Shown: positions 23,275 through 32,897 of the stretch, one piece after another | Position numbering within the stretch: the stretch's first letter is position 1 | Layout of the letters: each line of letters opens with the position of its first letter | DNA from: Isochrysis galbana | Taxonomy: Eukaryota > Haptophyta > Isochrysidales > Isochrysidaceae | NCBI GenBank assembly: GCA_018136815.1 | Contig: CM030943.1 | Span: 1,479,975 to 1,543,974 of the forward strand | Direction: 5' to 3' | DNA: 64,000 nt | The notes under the pieces: generated by a model | Databases searched by the model: none | The model's input: the letters and a program-made list of their open reading frames with translations, nothing else | What the model was told of the DNA's origin: nothing | Position numbers and translations under genes: made by a program

Positions 23275-24201
23275 TTACACGTCATTAGCGACAATCGCTC
23301 GGATTAGAATTTGATGTACTTCAGAGTATCGCTGGTCTCTTATGCGCGTGATGATTGAACGCAATGGAGTTTGTAGATTGTTAGCCACGTTATTGACGTT
23401 CGCTCCTTGATCGATGAGAAACGCGACACATTGCGCGTGACCACCCATCGCCGCAAGATGAAGAGGAGAATAACCGAGGCGATTTCGAAGATTAATAATT
23501 TCTGTATTGACAAGAAGTTCGACACACGCAAGGTGTCCTTTCTCCGCTGCCATATGCAATGGAGTGTTTTGATATACATACCCTTTAATGTTGACATCAG
23601 CTCCGCGTTCTATGAGAAAACTTACGCAGTCCGCATGGCCTTTCTGCGCCGCAATGTGAAGAGGAGTCTCGCCCCATTTGTTTTGTGCGTTAACATCTGA
23701 CACATCTGTCAGCGTGGCTACAAGTTGGATGTCACCATTCCTTGCTGCATGGTGCAGCGGCGTGTGTTGTGTACAATCTACAACAGTAGCAGTTGCTCCA
23801 TGAGTTAACAAGAGTTGGACCGCTCTGTAGTCCATACGCCTAGTCGCCAAATCTAGCAACGTATCACCGCACGCCCCGTGTGGTTGATTAATACTAGTTG
23901 CATCTTGGAGCGAGTTCAAGACTATCCACAGTGACTTCAAGTTACCTACTAGAATGGCGCGTTTACCATAATCAATGAGGTCTTTATCTAATGCGTCTAC
24001 TGTGAAAGTACTTAGTCGTTCAGAAAGCTTCTCTAATTGATGAAAATTGTCAAGTCTGATTTTTAACCCTTTCGCGATATCCCTCAGACGCGGAGCGGCC
24101 CCAAGTAAAGATACCAGAGTAGCTCCTCCCAATTGTTCTAGTAGATCCGGAACCTCAACTACATCAAGTAGCGACACCTCCGAGTTTTCAGGTGACGACA
24201 T
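23275..24201 (-). CDS. Ankyrin-repeat protein in a low-GC island
   Basis: Intronless 308-residue protein from the ATG at 24201. Residues about 1-110 are a leucine-rich, F-box-like or novel helical N-terminus (DVVEVPDLLEQLGG). Residues about 112-295 hold five to six ankyrin repeats, with canonical cores TPLHHAARNGD, TPLHIAAQKGH, TPLHMAAEKGH and SPLHLAAMGGH and GADVN or GANVN turns. Ankyrin repeats bind protein partners. Base composition and codon use are clearly AT-richer than the flanking genes. Intronless low-GC ankyrin genes are typical of giant viruses and bacterial endosymbionts, so horizontal or viral origin is possible (inference). No membrane segment. Confidence 0.88.
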   Translation of the reverse strand: MSSPENSEVSLLDVVEVPDLLEQLGGATLVSLLGAAPRLRDIAKGLKIRLDNFHQLEKLSERLSTFTVDALDKDLIDYGKRAILVGNLKSLWIVLNSLQDATSINQPHGACGDTLLDLATRRMDYRAVQLLLTHGATATVVDCTQHTPLHHAARNGDIQLVATLTDVSDVNAQNKWGETPLHIAAQKGHADCVSFLIERGADVNIKGYVYQNTPLHMAAEKGHLACVELLVNTEIINLRNRLGYSPLHLAAMGGHAQCVAFLIDQGANVNNVANNLQTPLRSIITRIRDQRYSEVHQILIRAIVANDV

Positions 24202-25090
24202 CGGTCGTGCATATAGTAGTTCAACATTTTTGCGGGAACGCGAGCCGAGCGGCGGCGTACCTGTTCCGCGCGCGCGGTCCTCCGTCGGTGCTGGTGCCGG
24301 CGTTTGCGCACGTGGACGACGAGTCGTGGCGGAGCGCGCACAGCGAGGCCAGCCGGCTGGTGTCGTCGGTGGAGGCGCCGCTGGAGGCGGTGCTGCTGCG
24401 GCTGCACGCGTGGCGGACGCGCGCCTCGACGTGGGTGGAGGCGCTGTCGGCGGCGGGTCTGGTGCGCGTGCTGGAGCTGGTGCTGTGCGAGCGTGCGCTC
24501 CGGCTGCGCGCGGTCGATCAGCGCGTGATGGAGCGGAGCCTGCCGGAGCAGTTCCACCACCTCGGCCTGTCGCGCGGGATCCTCGAGGTGGTCCTCTTTT
24601 GACGGAACGCGACTTTTCTGAGCTCCTATGGGGGTGGATTGCGACGAGGCACCGGCGCGCGGCTGGCGCGATTGGCGTCGCTGGCGCGGCGGGTTCTGCT
24701 CATTCAGTGTCCTGGCTGGCCCGGACACCGGGCTGATGGCGAAGAAAGCTTTCGCAGCGCGCCCGGGCGCACGCCTAACTCGGGCGCTCCGGGACCCCTC
24801 CGTTGGCGCGCTAGCGAGCGGGACGCGAGGGGGCGATTTGCGATGAGGCGGTGGCGGGCATGGGGGGCAGTAGGAGGCGCTCCTGGCAGCCTACGCGCAT
24901 GGCTGTGGCTGGCCGAGGCACGCTGCGCCGGGGACGCGTCGATTAGCGGCCCGACGCTCGCCCGCGCTCGCGTCGGACGTCGGCCCTCCGCGATAGTGAT
25001 TTCTGGCCAATTTGCGCGTTTTCTGGTTACGCATCGCTGTGGGGGCTACCGTGGGGGGTCTAGGGCCCAAAGGGCACCGGATATGTGCTA
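24202..25090 (+). other. Very GC-rich segment with a possible partial ORF (24263-24602)
   Basis: Composition jumps sharply to GC-rich at about 24232. The plus frame to the stop at 24602 reads with amphipathic helical character (AHVDDESWRSAHSEASRL, then WVEALSAAGLVRVLELVLCE) and may be a gene fragment. All frames here are open because of the base bias, so support is weak. Nothing is seen after 24610. Confidence 0.3.
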
Positions 25091-25599
25091 GTTACACCTA
25101 TCCGGTCACCATATCCAAAAATCTCGTAATGAATCCTCAATCTTGACTTGGTCAATTTTCACCCTTAGAAGTTAAAATAGTAGGGCGGTCAAACAGGGCT
25201 TTTTAAGTACTAATATGGGGGGGGTGACATTTTTTGACCATTTTCCAAAGTCCACAACAAAACTCCCAGGGGGGCCACCTGCCGCCACGAAAATCTTCGC
25301 CAGAAAATGGTGCGATTCTCCTCCCCCCTCGCCCCTCCCTTGCACACGCCCTGGGGCTCTACCGGTAAAGAACCGCGGCGCCCGCCGCGGGAGTGATAGA
25401 CGTATTTTGAAGCAGAGTATTCATCACACCGGATTCCTTATTGATCCGTCCCACTCGTCGGCCGCCCGAGATTGATCGCCTGCCTGCTGAAGGCAAGACG
25501 TCATCTGCGCAGCCCTCAGCGCACCTCATAGTGCGCGCACACGGCTCCCTAGGCCACACACGTACCCGCCCTGACCACCCCGACCCGCCCCTCGCAGGA
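25091..25599. other. AT-richer unexplained stretch before transposase fossil
   Basis: Contains TTTTTTGACCATTTTCC near 25230 and poly-G runs. A short plus frame gives GVTFFDHFPKSTTKLPGG. It may be the 5' part of the mobile element whose transposase follows; no terminal repeat found. Confidence 0.35.
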
Positions 25600-26577
25600 T
25601 TCGCCCTCGCCCGACGTTGCCACCGACTTCCAGCTTCTCAACGCTGGGGTCATCGACACCTGGCTCACGAGCGCCAGCGTCCAGGCCGTCCTCGCCGCGC
25701 TCCTATGCTCGAGGCAGCAGCTCCACAAGCACATCGCGTACGCATCGGATCAGATGGCCGCAGCCGCGCAGCCGCACAGGTGGCGGCGGAGCGCATCGCC
25801 GTCGCCGAGAGCGTCGCGACGCCGCCTAAGAGCAAGTTTTTCGTCGATGGCCACTATACCGCCGAGATCGACCGCTGCTTTACCAAACTGCTCTTGGCCG
25901 AGGTGCCCCGCCGCCGCGCCCCCATCGTCTTTCGCATCGTCGCCGAATTCCTTGGCATCACGATCCCGCGACGCGAGCGCTTCATCCGCTCATCGAAGGG
26001 CCCGAGCGTGCTCCACTCCCTCTCGTACATCCCGTCGGCGACGCGCGTCAAGGAGCTGGCGTCGGTCGCCGAGAAGCTCAACTCGTTGCAGGTCGGCGAG
26101 TTCATACTGGAGCACATGGAGTCGGAGGAGACGAGCCTCTGCCATGCCGGCGATGGCGCGGAGTCCAAGCAGATCGACTACATTGGCGACGTCGTGGCTC
26201 GACGCGTCGACGGAAAACTCGAGGTCCGCGCGCTCAGCCTGAAGGCGCTGCAGGGTAAGACAGCCAAGGCGCAGGCGGACTCTTACGAGGCGGTCATGGC
26301 CGAGATCGCCAACCTTATTATGCTGAAGGCTGGCGTCATCGACGAGCGCGCGGCGAAGATTTTGGCCTCCTTCCGGCCGACATGCACCGCGAGCGACCGC
26401 AACGCCACCGCGCGCAAGGCGGAGCGCAACATCCGCGACGGCTCTTCTTCTACCGTCATAAAATCTGCCCTCCGTCGCCCTGCCAAGAGCCACTTCCTCC
26501 GCCTTCCTGCTAGCTTCCTTGCGAGTGCCTTTCGCCCCGGTTTCCCGCTTGTCTCGAAATCGATTGCACCGCATTAA
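25600..26577 (+). pseudogene. Transposase-like gene fossil with a frameshift
   Basis: The first part (about 25610-25760) reads in one frame, FQLLNAGVIDTWLTSASVQA to HKHIAYASDQM, and the reading then moves to another frame near 25765: KSKFFVDGHYTAEIDRCFTK, SVLHSLSYIPSATRVKELAS, VGEFILEHMESEETSLCHA, GAESKQIDYIGDVVARRVDG, CTASDRNATARKAERNI. The DGAESKQIDYIG and ASDRNATARKAE segments look like the acidic blocks of a DDE-type core, but I cannot assign a superfamily. After about 26420 the frame loses coding character. The frame change and missing C-terminus suggest a dead copy. Confidence 0.55.
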
Positions 26578-27033
26578 GACCAAGCTTAGAGGGGAAACTC
26601 CCAGTCTAGTTCCGTTACCACCAAAACTCTCGTTCATCTCGTCGGGCCCTCGAGCCATCTCGTAACAATCCAAGCCGTGCGGCTTTGACTCTCAACAATC
26701 TGCCGCCCAAAGCACCTCTGTGGTGCCTGAACTCCACTAGAGCACTAGAACGGCGGAGTGGGTTAGGACGCTTGCACTTATTTGCGCCTTGGTAGCGCGC
26801 GAGCTGGCGCAAACTAAAATATTTAATTACATACTCATCATCTCGCCGACCGAAAGACAACGAAGATCGAGGCGGGATACGGGATGTGTATGGAAGCGGT
26901 CAAAAGAGGGCCAAAACAGCCATATCTCGGAAGGTGAAGGGTGTACCAGGTTTATGCACACAGGGCATAAAGGCCGCGGAGGAACAGGGCGCATCAACGG
27001 CTATTACACAGCATACAACGTGTCACCATTTTG
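26578..27033. other. Intergenic, no gene seen
   Basis: Mixed-composition 3' flank of the minus-strand 27034 gene. No repeat or RNA gene recognised. Confidence 0.5.
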
Positions 27034-28870
27034 TCACTGCAGCATGTCCCACCCCTTGGGCCCGCCAACTTTGAACGGCTTGACCTTAACCGGTGCGCTG
27101 CGTGCCGGGGCTCGCTCGCCATCGCCAGCCGCTTTGGCCCGACGATCGGGCACACCATGTTCGCGTGGATACGACCTGGTTGGAGCTCGCGTGACCGGGG
27201 GGAGTGATGGCGTTGCACTTCGAGAGAGGGAACGCGACGAGTCGGCGCCCGCATCTACTGTAGCTTCGCCACCACCTGTGCTGTATTGCGAGTCAGGTGT
27301 TGAAGTTCGTGACACAAGTCGGGGTGGTAATACCGGCATCGATAGCGAGGGCGCGAGCGGGCCAGACGGCGCCTGCAACTCGCAGTCTGCTGCAGCCAAA
27401 CTTGTGGTTGTGGACATTGACAGAGAGCACAGCTGGGCTGAGGTCGACGTCGTAAATGCGAGCTGAGACTGCGGTGGAATCGTAGATGCATTACGAGGGC
27501 TGGGAGATACGCCTCTCTGTGCTTCTCGCGCCCTTTGTACACTCGACTGGACGCTGACATCAAAGTCACTAGTTGGTGCAAGGCGTGCGTGGTGATAGCC
27601 ATTAACGAGCTTCTCGCTCTGCCTTGGTGTTCGAGTCGTTTCAAGTTCAGCTTGAGCATCTGCGTACGCTTTCCCACTCAAATGTGGAGCGACCTCCGTA
27701 TCCGTACTCCGCCGGTCTCCAGTCGCTGGCCGGGAGGATCCCATGCTTGAATGAGGTCGTGGCCCAGCACGTGAGTCTGGGCGTGAGATAGCACCCGATC
27801 CTGTGATCAAGATACTCGCAGTTCTAGGACTGCACGATGATTCCGCCGACCATTCTGGCACAACTAGTGCGAGCTCTGGCGCTGAGTTGCATGCGTTCGC
27901 GTGTGCAGAAGATGGCACTGCGGATTGCTCGGGAGATGGAGTGGACGAGTGTGCACTTTCTGTCGCAGCCTGCTTAGTCAGTGCTTGCTCCAATTCTGCA
28001 AATGCCGCTTGTTGAGCAGCGCGTGTGGCACGCAAACGCTCTACATCGCCGACGATCGATCGCGGGGGAGAGCGCTCCTCAGCCTCCGGTTCTCCGGCTG
28101 CTCTCTCAAAGCTGTCAAGGGAACCTGCTTCCTCGTCATCCGGTGGTGGCCACGTGGACATATCATCAAAGTTTATGAGTGCCAGATCTCCCAGTTCATC
28201 GCGAGCCTCTAGTGATCCATATGTCCCTACTAGGCGAGCAAAGAAGAGCCGTCTTCGCATTGGCCTAGGATGTGCGAGCAGCGATTCGTCTCGCAGGGCA
28301 TCGCCATGCTTCCACGCTTCCGCTCGCGATTGCTCGTCCTCGAGCACCTGCATGGATCCAGCCAGGGAGTGAAGCATGAGGACAAGCAAGTCAGCCTACC
28401 GGCAGGATCAACGTGGTGCATGAGAGCTTCACCTCCTCATCTAGCTCCTCATCGGGTAGACTGGCATAGCGCTCGAAGGAGGCGCGAGCAAATGACCCTG
28501 GCGCACACTGCATCACGATGGGCGTGAGGAGCGTGAAGGCGTCGGCCTGCACAGAAAGGTGAATCATGCCGAGCACGAGCCGGAGCTCCGGCGGCATGGC
28601 TCCCTTTGCCGAGAGGGCGAGCACGAGCCGGTCGTCGGGCAGGCTGGTGAGGAAGGCTTCAAGCGCATCCCCTGCCGGGTGCATCCCTCCCGTGCGCCGA
28701 GCCGCGCTGCGCACAGGCGCGCCGCCTATCTCTTTCTTGAGGCGAAGAGTCGCGGCAGATCGCGAGGTCGACATCTGCTTCACTGCATTGAGCCCGCCGC
28801 CAGAGACAGGCGGAGTGCGACGCGGCTCCGTGGGAGGCCACACTTCCCCTGCTCTCGTCTTGCCAAACAT
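27034..28870 (-). CDS. Uncharacterised 599-residue protein with a 37-nt intron
   Basis: Exon 1 (28870-28433) starts at an ATG and exon 2 (28395-27034) ends at a stop. The intron 28432-28396 would be only 37 nt (GTGAAG...GGTAG) and restores phase exactly, giving PDEELDEE-ADLLVLMLHSL. Without it exon 1 stops after 14 more codons and exon 2 lacks an early ATG. The N-terminal 240 residues are helical and moderately conserved in appearance (GGMHPAGDALEAFLTSLPDD). The C-terminal 350 residues are Ser/Thr/Pro-rich and probably disordered, ending in a basic KVKPFKVGGPKGWDML. No catalytic motif, signal peptide or TM. Its start lies 1.06 kb from the divergent amidohydrolase start. Confidence 0.72.
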
Positions 28871-28906
28871 GCTCGTGCAGCCGCGGAGAGTTGGGGGGGG
28901 GGGGGG

Positions 28907-29002
<96 letters not shown>

Positions 29003-29929
29003 CAGAGAGAGAGGCAGAGCTGTCGCGCAGCGCGGTCACAACGTTTACCCCCTGTCTCTCCCCGCCTCTCCCCCCCCCTCCTCTCCTCGTCCAACCTCTC
29101 TCTCTCTACTCTATTACTCCTACTCCCTCCCCCCCTTTGTTTTCATCTTCTGCTCCTCCTCGTCTTCACTCTTCCCCTTCAATTTCTTCGCCTCTTCTTT
29201 CTTTTCTTGTCATTCAACCCGACTACTTTACTCTATCTCAGGAGCTACTCTAGAAGTATAACCTCAAATACAGTAAAGGGCAGGCGGACAGAATACCGGG
29301 GGGAGGGGAGCAGGGGCTGAGGGTCGGCGGCCGCAGGTGGGGGGGGGGGGCGCCAAACAGATCGGCCAGGGATCGGGACTTCGGTACAGTTAAAGATACA
29401 CCCCAAACGTAATAAGTGTAGACTTTGCGGGGGGGGGGGGATGCTATATGACCTCTTCAAATCATGTAGAGAAGAGAAGAGTAGAGGCGAGTATCTTTAC
29501 TTCCCTGCCCTGCACGCATGGTGTTTCCTGCGGGCACGACCCACTCATCCTCATCTCTCTTCTGTCTCTTTCCCTCTCTTCTTCCTCTCTCTCCTCTCTC
29601 CTCTCTCCTCTCTCCTCTCTCCTCTCTCCTCTCTCCTCTCTCCTCTCTCCTCTCTCCTCTCTCCTCTCTCCTCTCTCCTCTCTCCTCTCTCCTCTCTCCT
29701 CTCTCCTCTCTCCTCTCTCCTCTCTCCTCTCTCCTCTCTCCTCTCTCCTCTCTCCTCTCTCCTCTCTCCTCTCTCCTCTCTCCTCTCTCCTCTCTCCTCT
29801 CTCTTCTCTCCTATCTCTCCTCTCTTTCTCTCGCTCGCTCTCGCTCGCTCTCGCTCGCTCTCGCTCGCTCTCGCTCGCTCTAGCTCTCGCGGGGGGGGGG
29901 GGGGGACGGACGGGGTCGTCCCGCCGCCA
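28871..29929. repeat. Divergent intergenic region: (GA)n and CTCTCCT heptamer array
   Basis: A GA dinucleotide run occupies 28908-29001. From about 29585 to 29810 a CTCTCCT heptamer repeats about 30 times with little variation, followed by CGCTCGCTCT units (29830-29882) and a G run at 29891-29905. The region separates two divergent genes. Sense-strand CT lies upstream of each. Frames through the repeats are translation artefacts. Between 29010 and 29560 I see no gene. Confidence 0.8.
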
Positions 29930-31120
29930 ATGGGGGCCTCCTCTCCACTTCTCTTCTCTCGCCGCACCGTGCTGCTGTTGCGCGGCCGGTCAGCGAGGGC
30001 GCGGCTGCTTTCTAAGCAGAGCCGCGCCATCGGCCTCGTGCAATCCTTTAGCTGCTCAGGCCCTGGCGATGTGAGAGCACTCGAGGAGTGGATGAGGGCA
30101 CACCCGGCTGCTCATGTGAGGGCCATCCTCGGCAAGACAGAGGGGAACGGGTGCGTCAACGATTTTTCGCGCGGGTGGGCGGCAGAATCGGTGCGAGCCG
30201 TCGTCGAGCGCACATCGTCGCGCCACGACAGCCCACCTGTTGCTATCATGAGCGGCGGAACAGAGGGAGTTCTGGAGCCGCATTTCCTGCTCTTTGCTGA
30301 GCTGCCGCCAGTGAGTGAAAGCGAGCGCAAGGCGCCCGAGAGCGAGGCTGTCGTAGAGTCGGAGCGGCTAGTCATTGGGACCGCCGTCACTCGCAACTTT
30401 GCGCCCGAGGAGATCGGCACCATGGCACAGGTGCACGAGACTCGCGATGCAGTACTCCGAGCATGCGAGGCAGCAGGGCTCGAGCCACAACAGGCGCACT
30501 TTGCGCAGATCAAGACGCCGTTGCTGACATCTGACAGGATCGCATCTGCCGCCGGCGAGTGTCAGACAGCAGATACTTACCATTCGATGGCTCTGAGCCG
30601 CGCGGCAAGCGCCTTGGGAGTCGCGCTCGCCACGGAGGAGGTGACGGGGGTGACCACACCGGAGATTGGCGTCAATTTTGACAAGTTCTCGTCGATTGCG
30701 TCGACCTCTGCTGGTGTAGAGACGATGCGAAACGAGGTGATGGTGCTGGGCAACTCGGCCGCTGCCTCCAATGGGCATCTGCGGGTGGAGTCATGCGTAA
30801 TGGCCGATGCGTTGGACGTGGCGTCCATCCACGGTTTGTTTGCGAAAGCAGGTTTGCAAATGGAGCACGGGCAGCTCAACCCCAAATCCCGGGATCGATT
30901 GGTGGCGCTTCTCTGCAAGGCAGATCCCGTGGGAATGTTGCGTGGGAGGCGGACGACAATGCTCACGGATTCTGACTTGCAGGCAACCCGCCATGCCCGC
31001 GCGGCTGTCGGTGGACTGCTTGCCGGCGCAGTGGGCCACGCTCGGCTCTTCGTCTCCGGTGGTGCGGAACACCAAGGTCCGGATGGCGGGGGCCCCGTTT
31101 TGCTCATCTACCGTGCCTGA
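29930..31120 (+). CDS. Ring-opening amidohydrolase (cyanuric acid hydrolase/barbiturase family)
   Basis: Intronless, 396 residues from the ATG at 29930. The family hydrolyses the cyanuric acid or barbiturate ring with three pseudo-symmetric domains, each giving a Lys-Ser pair (family knowledge). All three are visible: ILGKTEGNG near residue 68 with SGGTEGVL near 107; QIKTPLLT near 193 with ALSRAASALG near 221; LFAKAGL near 305 with SGGAEHQGPDGGGP near 375. The VNDFSRGW and VMVLGNSAA segments also fit. The first 35 residues are Arg/Ser/Leu-rich without acids (FSRRTVLLLRGRSARARLL), so mitochondrial targeting is likely. Choice between cyanurate and barbiturate as substrate cannot be made here. 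The family is mainly bacterial, so horizontal origin is plausible; GC and codon use match the host. Confidence 0.93.
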   Translation: MGASSPLLFSRRTVLLLRGRSARARLLSKQSRAIGLVQSFSCSGPGDVRALEEWMRAHPAAHVRAILGKTEGNGCVNDFSRGWAAESVRAVVERTSSRHDSPPVAIMSGGTEGVLEPHFLLFAELPPVSESERKAPESEAVVESERLVIGTAVTRNFAPEEIGTMAQVHETRDAVLRACEAAGLEPQQAHFAQIKTPLLTSDRIASAAGECQTADTYHSMALSRAASALGVALATEEVTGVTTPEIGVNFDKFSSIASTSAGVETMRNEVMVLGNSAAASNGHLRVESCVMADALDVASIHGLFAKAGLQMEHGQLNPKSRDRLVALLCKADPVGMLRGRRTTMLTDSDLQATRHARAAVGGLLAGAVGHARLFVSGGAEHQGPDGGGPVLLIYRA

Positions 31121-31320
31121 TCTCAAAGCCTTTCGAGACGTAATGTACGAAGCTGTGGGATCAAACGAGGCTTATGACAGGCGAATGGTCGCTCGATGCA
31201 GTGATCTGAAGATGAAATCATGCTATGGTGCCTAGCACGGGTTGCGCTTGTGCGATCCACTGCTCGCAGTGCCAACGTCGGAGGGAAGGTCTTTCTCCCC
31301 ATGAAACGTTCTCTCCTAGT
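31121..31320. other. Intergenic, 3' flank of amidohydrolase
   Basis: No gene or repeat seen before the LINE-tail insertion. Confidence 0.4.
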
Positions 31321-31368
31321 CCCTAGCGATGAGAAAACAAACATCTGAAGATTCCCTAGCGATGAGAA
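31321..31368 (-). mobile_element. 18-bp LINE 3'-tail insertion with 15-bp target duplication
   Basis: The 15-bp CCCTAGCGATGAGAA occurs at 31321-31335 and again at 31354-31368. The 18 bp between, AACAAACATCTGAAGATT, match the reverse complement of the LINE 3' end at 46259-46281 (AATAAACATCTGAAGATTC). The structure is that of target-primed integration truncated almost completely at the 5' side. Confidence 0.85.
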
Positions 31369-31849
31369 TGTATGCATAACTCATCCAACTAAGTTTATAC
31401 TTGGTTGCGATGGAGCGCGCCGCTGCGACTCCCCTCTCCTTCGGCCCCTCCCCCAAGGGCGCCCCCCCAGTACCCATGGAGCAGTGACGAATTGTGATGG
31501 CCCATAGGGCCTGAGGGCAATGAGGAAGGGGCCAAGCCGGCGGTAGGCGCGGCGGAGGAGACGACTTCGGAGACTGAAGCCCGTCAGCAGGGGAAGGTAG
31601 GCAGGCGGGCTTGAGCGAGGGCAAGGACGGCGGCGAGAGCGACATCGAGCGAGCGGCGAGAGGCGAGGGCGAGTGTGAGGAGTGTTGTGGTGGCAGGGAC
31701 TGGCGAGAGAAGGAGGGATTGTAGGGTATGAGAGTGTTACGAGAGCGAGAGCGACAAGAGCGAGAGCGACGGTTGACGACTGACGACAGGACGACGGACA
31801 GAGACGAGCATCGGCGGCAGGTGTTCTCCCTGCCTCACAGCGTCGAAAG

Positions 31850-32040
31850 ACGAGTCGGGAACCTGCCGTTTGGGGCGGCAAAGGCATTGTAGGTACGGGC
31901 TCGGTCGACCTGCGCAGCCAACAGCTCGGTGGTCACGACCGAGGGGCCGGCTCCCGTGTCCGCAAGAGTCTTGTTGACGGCGAGAGCGGAATCGACGATA
32001 TAACGAGTAGGGCCCGTAGCGGATTGACAGCAAACGATAA
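31850..32040 (-). pseudogene. Retropepsin-like protease fragment
   Basis: Minus-strand frame with IVDSALAVNKTLADTGAGPS followed by VVTTELLA. DTGA followed by a hydrophobic strand is the active-site signature of retroelement aspartic proteases. It is isolated from other domains and lies on the strand opposite to the retroposon. It may come from the same parent as the RT fossil at 18240-18790. Confidence 0.55.
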
Positions 32041-32309
32041 GATCGCGAACATATAGGCAGTGACGGGGGTAGAGGCTAGGCGGCGTGTCGGAGACAAGCC
32101 TCGCCGGTACCTCCCTGGTCACAGAAGCGACAACAGCAGGAAGGCCGAGAGCAAGCGCAAAACCCGAGGGAATGAAAGCGGCGTGCCGCTGTCGCTCTCG
32201 TCGGCCTTGACGCAGGCGTCGAATCGCTCGTTGATTTCGTGCGTGAAGGCTGGAAACTTGAAGACGTTGGCTGCCGTCACCGTCGGACATCATAAGCGAC
32301 TTCTACAAA

Positions 32310-32579
32310 GTGGAATTCAAAAACCACACCTTCCACCACGTACCGGTTATCGAAAGAGTCCTAAGCAGGTTCACGGCCCTCGTCAGAGGTCGGGAACCTC
32401 CGGACAATTTCTTAACCGCACGCACGCGCAAGGCCTCCCTGGGAAGGAAGCCGAAAATCAAATCTCCTCACGATCACAGCGCCCCTGTCTTCTTAGATAA
32501 TAACAAAGGCGCCCTAGTCATGAGCACGAATCTATCTCTGGTAGCGGAAGCCCTCAACATAGCAGAGCGACTAGCCTAA
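32310..32579 (+). pseudogene. C-terminal fragment of retroposon-encoded protein
   Basis: Encodes NFLTARTRKASLGRKPKI, APVFLDNNKGALV and ends ALNIAERLA, matching 17616-17831. The stop lies about 200 bp before the GTAGAGCACGAGGGG block, the same spacing as at 17.3-17.8 kb. The upstream part is missing. Confidence 0.6.
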
Positions 32580-32897
32580 CCAAGCGACCCCGCGCCGCGA
32601 GCCGCCCACCATCCGATAGTAGGCCCTAGACACACTGACCACAGCTGCCTGACACCCAGCACAAGGAGCAAACACACAACAGCCGGTAGCCCGATGGCAT
32701 AGGAGGAAGGCGCGAAACAGGCCATCGTGAATCGGTACACACCGTCTGCCACTGGAGACCCACGGCACCCAGGCCCTAGGTAGAGCACGAGGGGACGAGC
32801 CGCAAGGCAGGTGTAGGGGGAGTGAAGGGAAGCGGGCGAGGCTGCGAAGATACTGTGCAGGGTCGCGCGCGGCGAGAGTATTAAGAAGTTTTTTTTT

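Larger units (their letters stand above)
31387..32897 (+). mobile_element. Retroposon copy with both ends, internally composite
   Basis: Starts AACTAAGTTTATACTTGG and ends with GTAGAGCACGAGGGGA...GAGTATTAAGAAG plus a T run. The leader (GATGGCCCATAGGGCCTGAG, GAGCGAGAGCGAC) matches 17836-18170. It holds a plus-strand ORF end (32310-32579) and a minus-strand retropepsin-like fragment (about 31850-32040). No target duplication found. Confidence 0.7.

Noticed and set aside
24159-24728. 189-codon minus-strand frame upstream of the ankyrin gene
   Set aside because: His/Gln/Arg-rich from the GC-biased segment. The ankyrin ATG at 24201 already begins a complete protein; no splice joins them convincingly.
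29585-29810. Possible CRISPR-like array
   Set aside because: The 7-bp CTCTCCT units have no spacers. It is a simple tandem repeat in a eukaryotic genome.
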